Positions 60,138 through 64,000 of a stretch of 64,000 nucleotides of DNA are shown piece by piece. The notes under the pieces are model-generated. The model was not told the DNA's origin and searched no databases. It saw only the letters and a program-made list of their open reading frames with translations. How positions within the stretch are numbered: the stretch's first letter is position 1; every line of letters begins with the position of its first letter. The DNA is taken from assembly GCF_026627445.1 (NCBI RefSeq), contig NZ_JAPNLJ010000013.1, forward strand, positions 124,001 to 188,000, given 5' to 3'. The position numbers were made by a program, and so were the translations under genes. The DNA is from Streptomyces sp. H27-H1. Its GTDB lineage: Bacteria; Actinomycetota; Actinomycetes; Streptomycetales; Streptomycetaceae.

Positions 60138-61154
60138 TTAGAAGTCCTCGTCCAGGTCGACCGTGCCCTCGACCGCGACCTGGTAGGCCGACGGGCGGCG
60201 CTCGAAGAAGTTCGTCAGCTCCTGGACGCCCTGGAGTTCCATGAAGGAGAACGGGTTCTGCGAGCCGTACACCGGGGCGAAGCCCAGGCGCACCAGGCGC
60301 TGGTCCGCGACGCACTCGAGGTACTCGCGCATCGACTCGGTGTTCATGCCCGGCAGGCCCTCGCCGCACAGGTCGCGGCCGAACTGCAGCTCCGCCTCGA
60401 CGGCCTCCTTCAGCATGTCCACGACCTGCTGCTGGAGCGCGTCGTCGAACAGCTCCGGCTCCTCCTTGCGGACCGTGTCGATGACCTCGAAAGCGAAGCT
60501 CATGTGGGCGCTCTCGTCACGGAACACCCAGTTGGTGCCGGTGGCCAGGCCGTGCAGCAGGCCGCGCGAGCGGAACCAGTACACGTACGCGAACGCCCCG
60601 TAGAAGAACAGGCCCTCGATGCACGCGGCGAAGCAGATCAGGTTCAGCAGGAAGCGACGCCGGTCGGCGGCCGTCTCCAGCCGGTCGATCTTCTCCACCG
60701 AGTCCATCCAGCGGAAGCAGAACTGCGCCTTCTCGCGGATCGAGGGAATCTCCTCGACCGCGTCGAAGGCGGCCGCGCGGTCGTCCGGGTTGGGCAGGTA
60801 GGTGTCGAGCAGCGTCAGGTAGAACTGGACGTGCACGGCCTCCTCGAAGAGCTGGCGCGACAGGTACAGGCGCGCCTCCGGGGAGTTGATGTGCTTGTAC
60901 AGGGTCAGGACGAGGTTGTTCGAGACGATCGAGTCGCCCGTCGCGAAGAACGCGACCAGCCGGCCGATCATGTGCTGCTCGGAGGGCGTCAGCTTCGCGA
61001 GGTCCGAGACGTCCGAGTGGAGGTCGACCTCCTCCACCGTCCAGGTGTTCTTGATCGCGTCGCGGTAGCGCTCGTAGAAGTCCGGGTAGCGCATGGGGCG
61101 CAGCGTCAGCTCGAAGCCCGGGTCCAGGAGGTTCTTGGTGTTGTCAGTGCTCAT
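60138..61154 (-). CDS. nrdB: class Ia ribonucleotide reductase beta subunit
   Basis: A 338-residue diiron-tyrosyl-radical subunit. Iron ligands are visible: Asp in FATGDS, E105 and H108 in LFEEAVHVQ, and Glu/His in FRDESAHMSF. The radical tyrosine is Y112, four residues after H108 as in E. coli. The C-terminal tail VEGTVDLDEDF docks to NrdA. The ATG overlaps the nrdA stop by 1 nt (TAATG). Confidence 0.95.
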   Translation of the reverse strand: MSTDNTKNLLDPGFELTLRPMRYPDFYERYRDAIKNTWTVEEVDLHSDVSDLAKLTPSEQHMIGRLVAFFATGDSIVSNNLVLTLYKHINSPEARLYLSRQLFEEAVHVQFYLTLLDTYLPNPDDRAAAFDAVEEIPSIREKAQFCFRWMDSVEKIDRLETAADRRRFLLNLICFAACIEGLFFYGAFAYVYWFRSRGLLHGLATGTNWVFRDESAHMSFAFEVIDTVRKEEPELFDDALQQQVVDMLKEAVEAELQFGRDLCGEGLPGMNTESMREYLECVADQRLVRLGFAPVYGSQNPFSFMELQGVQELTNFFERRPSAYQVAVEGTVDLDEDF

Positions 61155-63556
61155 TACTGGCAGGCCTCGCAGGACTCGGGGTTTTCAAGGGAGCAGGCCA
61201 GCGCGTCGGCGTCGACGGCCTGCGGGAGGGGGGTTGCGGCCGCCGGGACGGCACTGCCCGAGGCGGCGCGGGCGATCTTCGTCGCGGGACGGGAGCGCAG
61301 GTAGTACGTGGTCTTCAGGCCCTGCTTCCAGGCGTACGCGTACATCGAGCTGAGCTTGCCGATGGTGGGCGTCTCCAGGAACAGGTTCAGCGACTGCGAC
61401 TGGTCCAGGAACGGCGTACGGGCCGCCGCCATGTCGATCAGGCCGCGCTGGGGGATCTCCCAGGCCGTGCGGTACAGCTCGCGCACCTCGGCCGGGATCC
61501 AGCCGAAGCCCTGCACCGAGCCGGAGGACTCGCGCAGCGCCTCGCGGGTCTGGGCGTCCCAGACGCCGAGCCGCTTGAGCTCCTGCACCAGGTAGCCGTT
61601 GACCTGGAGGAACTCCCCGCTCAGGGTCTCGCGCTTGAAGAGGTTGGAGACCTGCGGCTCGATGCACTCGTACACGCCCGCGATGGAGGCGATGGTCGCC
61701 GTCGGGGCGATGGCGAGGAGCAGGGAGTTGCGCATGCCGGTCTTCGCGATCCGGGCGCGCAGCGCGTCCCAGCGCTCCGGCCAGTTCAGCTCGACGGAGT
61801 AGTGGTCGGGGTGCAGCACGCCCCGCGCGGTGCGGGTCTGCTCCCAGGCCGGCAGCGGGCCGCTGCGCTCGGCCAGGTCGCACGAAGCCTCGTACGCCGC
61901 GAGCATGATGCGCTCGGAGAGCTTGGTGGACAGCGCCTTCGCCTCGGGGGAGTCGAAGGGCAGCTTCAGCTGGAAGAAGACGTCCTGCAGGCCCATCGCG
62001 CCCAGACCCACCGGACGCCAGCGTGCGTTGGAGCGGCCGGCCTGCTCGGTCGGGTAGAAGTTGATGTCCACGACGCGGTCGAGGAAGGTCACGGCGGTGC
62101 GGACGGTCTCGTCCAGCCGTTCCCAGTCGATGTCACCCGACTCGGCGAGGACGAAGGCGCCGAGGTTGACCGAGCCGAGGTTGCAGACGGCCGTCTCGCC
62201 GTCGTTGGTGACCTCGATGATCTCGGTGCAGAGGTTCGAGGAGTGGACGACGGTGCCCGGCTCGGCGGTCTGGTTCGCCGTGCGGTTGGAGGCGTCCTTG
62301 AAGGTCATCCAGCCCTGGCCGGTCTGCGCGAGGGTGCGCATCATCCGGCCGTACAGGTCGCGGGCGGGGATGGTCTTGCGGGCGAGGCCCGCCGCCTCGG
62401 CCGCGCGGTAGGCGGCGTCGAACTCGTCGCCCCAAAGGTCGACCAGCGCGGGGACCTCGGCCGGGGAGAACAGCGACCAGTCGGCGTCCGCGTTCACGCG
62501 GCGCATGAACTCGTCCGGCACCCAGTGGGCCAGGTTCAGGTTGTGGGTGCGGCGCTGGTCCTCGCCGGTGTTGTCGCGGAGCTCCAGGAACTCCTCGATG
62601 TCCGCGTGCCAGGTCTCCAGGTAGACCGCGGCGGCGCCCTTGCGGCGGCCGCCCTGGTTCACGGCGGCGACGGAGGCGTCGAGGGTCTTGAGGAACGGCA
62701 CGATGCCGTTGGAGTGGCCGTTCGTACCGCGGATCAGCGAACCGCGGGCGCGGATGCGGGAGTACGAGAGGCCGATGCCCCCGGCGTGCTTGGAGAGGCG
62801 CGCGATCTGGTGGTAGCGGTCGTAGATCGAGTCCAGCTCGTCCAGCGGGGAGTCCAGCAGGTAGCAGGAGGACATCTGCGGGTGCCGGGTGCCGGAGTTG
62901 AAGAGCGTGGGGGAGGAGGGCAGGTAGTCCAGGCGGCTCATCAGCCGGTACAGCGAGGCCACTTCCTCCACGGCCTGCATGCCGTCGTTCTCCGCGAGGC
63001 CGCAGGCCACGCGCAGCATGAAGAACTGCGGGGTCTCGATGACCTGGCGGGTGATCGGGTGCCGCAGCAGGTAGCGGCTGTGCAGGGTGCGCAGGCCGAA
63101 GTAGCCGAAGCGGTCGTCGGCGCCCTCCGCGAGGGCGTGCCCGACCAGCGCGTCGAGCCGGCTCGCGTGCAGGCGTACGAAGTCCGCGGTGCGGTCGGCG
63201 ATCAGCCCCTCGCGGTGTCCCACCTCGACGGAGCCGGAGAAGGACGTGGCGCCCTGGCCGGCGGCTTCGTCGCGGACGGCCAGCGTCAGCAGGCGGGCGC
63301 CCAGGCGGGAGTAGGCCGGGTCCTCGGAGATCAGCCCGGCGGCGGCCTCGGTGGCGAGCGTACGGAGCTCCGCCTCGTCGGCGGCGGCGCTGCGGCCGCG
63401 CAGCGCGGCGGCGGCGACCCGGCCGGGGTCCGTGTCGGGCAGGTCGGCGGTCAGCTCGGTGAGCGTGCGCAGCAGCGCGGCCCCAGGCCCACCGGCCGAC
63501 GTGGCGTAGGCGGACGGGTCGGACTCGGCGCGCGGTGCGGAAGGCGCGATGGTCAC
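61154..63556 (-). CDS. nrdA: class Ia ribonucleotide reductase alpha subunit
   Basis: An 800-residue subunit reducing ribonucleoside diphosphates. Active-site Cys are in SSCYLLDSP, the thiyl NLCTEII and CNLGSVNLG. The radical-transfer Tyr pair appears in TYYLRSRPA. The C-terminal redox pair is CEAC, the third-last and sixth-last residues region. I see no VxKRDG start of a canonical N-terminal ATP cone. GTG start at 63556 after AGGGAGAG. Upstream lie a cobalamin riboswitch and NrdR boxes, so B12 (for the class II enzyme) should switch it off. Confidence 0.95.
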   Translation of the reverse strand: MTIAPSAPRAESDPSAYATSAGGPGAALLRTLTELTADLPDTDPGRVAAAALRGRSAAADEAELRTLATEAAAGLISEDPAYSRLGARLLTLAVRDEAAGQGATSFSGSVEVGHREGLIADRTADFVRLHASRLDALVGHALAEGADDRFGYFGLRTLHSRYLLRHPITRQVIETPQFFMLRVACGLAENDGMQAVEEVASLYRLMSRLDYLPSSPTLFNSGTRHPQMSSCYLLDSPLDELDSIYDRYHQIARLSKHAGGIGLSYSRIRARGSLIRGTNGHSNGIVPFLKTLDASVAAVNQGGRRKGAAAVYLETWHADIEEFLELRDNTGEDQRRTHNLNLAHWVPDEFMRRVNADADWSLFSPAEVPALVDLWGDEFDAAYRAAEAAGLARKTIPARDLYGRMMRTLAQTGQGWMTFKDASNRTANQTAEPGTVVHSSNLCTEIIEVTNDGETAVCNLGSVNLGAFVLAESGDIDWERLDETVRTAVTFLDRVVDINFYPTEQAGRSNARWRPVGLGAMGLQDVFFQLKLPFDSPEAKALSTKLSERIMLAAYEASCDLAERSGPLPAWEQTRTARGVLHPDHYSVELNWPERWDALRARIAKTGMRNSLLLAIAPTATIASIAGVYECIEPQVSNLFKRETLSGEFLQVNGYLVQELKRLGVWDAQTREALRESSGSVQGFGWIPAEVRELYRTAWEIPQRGLIDMAAARTPFLDQSQSLNLFLETPTIGKLSSMYAYAWKQGLKTTYYLRSRPATKIARAASGSAVPAAATPLPQAVDADALACSLENPESCEACQ

Positions 63557-63724
63557 GGGGGGAGCTCTCCCTCGCTCGGCTCCGGGAACACCGCTGGTGC
63601 GGGGCGCGAGGGGGCGCACGTGGGGGAGCGCGAGCCTGGCAGGCAGCGCGCATGTGCCACGTGGCGTCCACCGGCCCAACCGCGAGGCCCGGACGTATCT
63701 GCACCCGGTTCGGTCGAGCCGGGC

Positions 63725-63840
63725 GCACTGTCGACAGGTCCTCGGACTTGCGGATGCACCGAGCAGGTCGGTGCATTTCATACCGTTGCGGGACAGTTCC
63801 GGATTCTCACCGGATTCCCCTGCGGCGACAGCGAGCATGA
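63725..63840 (-). promoter_or_regulatory. cobalamin riboswitch of nrdAB
   Basis: On the minus strand the core GGGGAATCCGGTGAGAATCC then GGAACTGTCCCGCAACGGT is the adenosylcobalamin aptamer signature, followed by GTCCGAGGACCTG. CTGTCG (63831-63826) and CGACAG (63737-63732) can close it. About 170 nt separate it from the nrdA start, including further GC-rich sequence for an expression platform. Ends are approximate. Confidence 0.88.
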
Positions 63841-63844
63841 GCAT

Positions 63845-63882
63845 ACATGTGGGGGCCGGTGCTTGCGGTAGCCCCCACATGT
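63845..63882 (-). promoter_or_regulatory. two NrdR boxes upstream of nrdA
   Basis: A 12-bp inverted repeat, ACATGTGGGGGC (63845-63856) and GCCCCCACATGT (63871-63882). On the minus strand the copies read ACACAACATGTGGGG and CCCCCACATGTATG. Their ACATGT cores are 32 bp apart, three helical turns, as expected for paired NrdR boxes. A -10-like TATGCT overlaps the second box. Confidence 0.7.
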
Positions 63883-63910
63883 TGTGTCGCTCCTCGGGGA
63901 CGGTGTACCG

Positions 63911-64000
63911 CTACAGCTCCAGGCGGTAGGTCAGCAGGGGGAGGCCCGGAACCGGGTACCAGTCCCGCTCCGGCGTCCGTACGAAGCCCAGCCGGTCGTA
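63911..64000 (-). CDS. C-terminal end of a GNAT-like acetyltransferase (truncated by window edge)
   Basis: Thirty final codons read YDRLGFVRTPERDWYP then VPGLPLLTYRLEL and TAG at 63913-63911. The YxxLGFVR...YRLEL pattern is the usual end of a GNAT domain. It is upstream of nrdA on the same strand. Little more can be said from the fragment. Confidence 0.7.
   Translation of the reverse strand, partial: YDRLGFVRTPERDWYPVPGLPLLTYRLEL

Noticed and set aside
61154..63880. Extension of nrdA upstream to 63880
   Set aside because: The extra 108 codons would translate the cobalamin riboswitch and NrdR boxes; GTG at 63556 has an RBS.

Overview
This is a very GC-rich, gene-dense actinobacterial chromosome segment, almost certainly from Streptomyces or a close relative. 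The evidence is GTG/TTG starts, strong third-position GC, the sigR-rsrA pair, a WhiB7/WblC regulator with its attenuated leader, mycoredoxin, an adenosylcobalamin-controlled class Ia ribonucleotide reductase operon, and a copy of a GC-rich Streptomyces interspersed repeat. I see no insertion sequence, prophage, CRISPR array or rRNA operon. The window looks like core chromosome with some accessory texture: tandem repeats, duplicated tRNAs and lineage-specific small genes. PARAGRAPH 2, left part (1-25,400): the 5' part of a respiratory nitrate reductase narG runs off the left edge, followed by a YwiC-like membrane protein, two GNAT acetyltransferases and a large MprF-flippase-like membrane protein with a kinase-like middle. 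Then comes a DNA repair and redox block: alkyltransferase-like protein, adnA-adnB motor-nuclease, M20 dipeptidase, nudC, aldo/keto reductase, mycoredoxin (with a sigma-R promoter), uvrD2, the whiB7/wblC leader plus gene and a coupled small gene, and an ABC1/UbiB kinase. Much of this matches the order known from Mycobacterium tuberculosis (adnA, adnB, nudC, uvrD2, mrx1, whiB7, ABC1 gene). PARAGRAPH 3, middle (25,400-43,000): an orphan ThiF/E1-like protein faces an M48/YgjP-type metalloprotease. A TerD-AIM24 fusion follows with two further AIM24 proteins, then a Nudix hydrolase coupled to a zincin-like DUF2342 protein, an SDR/epimerase, moaE, a PDZ-Lon-like membrane protease, a PPA1309-family protein and a giant UPF0182 membrane protein. 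Two identical initiator tRNA genes flank a 636-residue Sel1/TPR repeat protein. PARAGRAPH 4, right part (42,600-64,000): a Fur-family regulator is divergent from a catalase across a perfect operator. After it come a CBS-domain protein, hisN-like phosphatase, a TetR regulator overlapping tail to tail with a SugE/Gdx guanidinium-type SMR exporter, rsgA, aroA, an M50B-like peptidase divergent from an SRAP/HMCES protein, and an alpha/beta hydrolase. Next are sigR (with a 55-codon N-terminal extension start and its own sigma-R promoter) and rsrA, two adjacent HD/HD-GYP membrane proteins, a TPR protein and peptide deformylase. The end carries an AraC/DJ-1 regulator (nrdS-like), nrdB and nrdA, preceded by a cobalamin riboswitch and two NrdR boxes. 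PARAGRAPH 5, how the parts fit: the window is rich in genome-integrity functions (adnAB, uvrD2, ATL, SRAP, NrdAB) and thiol/peroxide stress functions (SigR-RsrA, mycoredoxin, catalase-Fur, NudC). It has an unusual density of readable cis-regulation: two sigma-R promoters, one WhiB7-type promoter, one uORF attenuator, one riboswitch, two NrdR boxes, one Fur box and one TetR-like palindrome. I ran no database search; family names come from visible motifs and remembered family knowledge.
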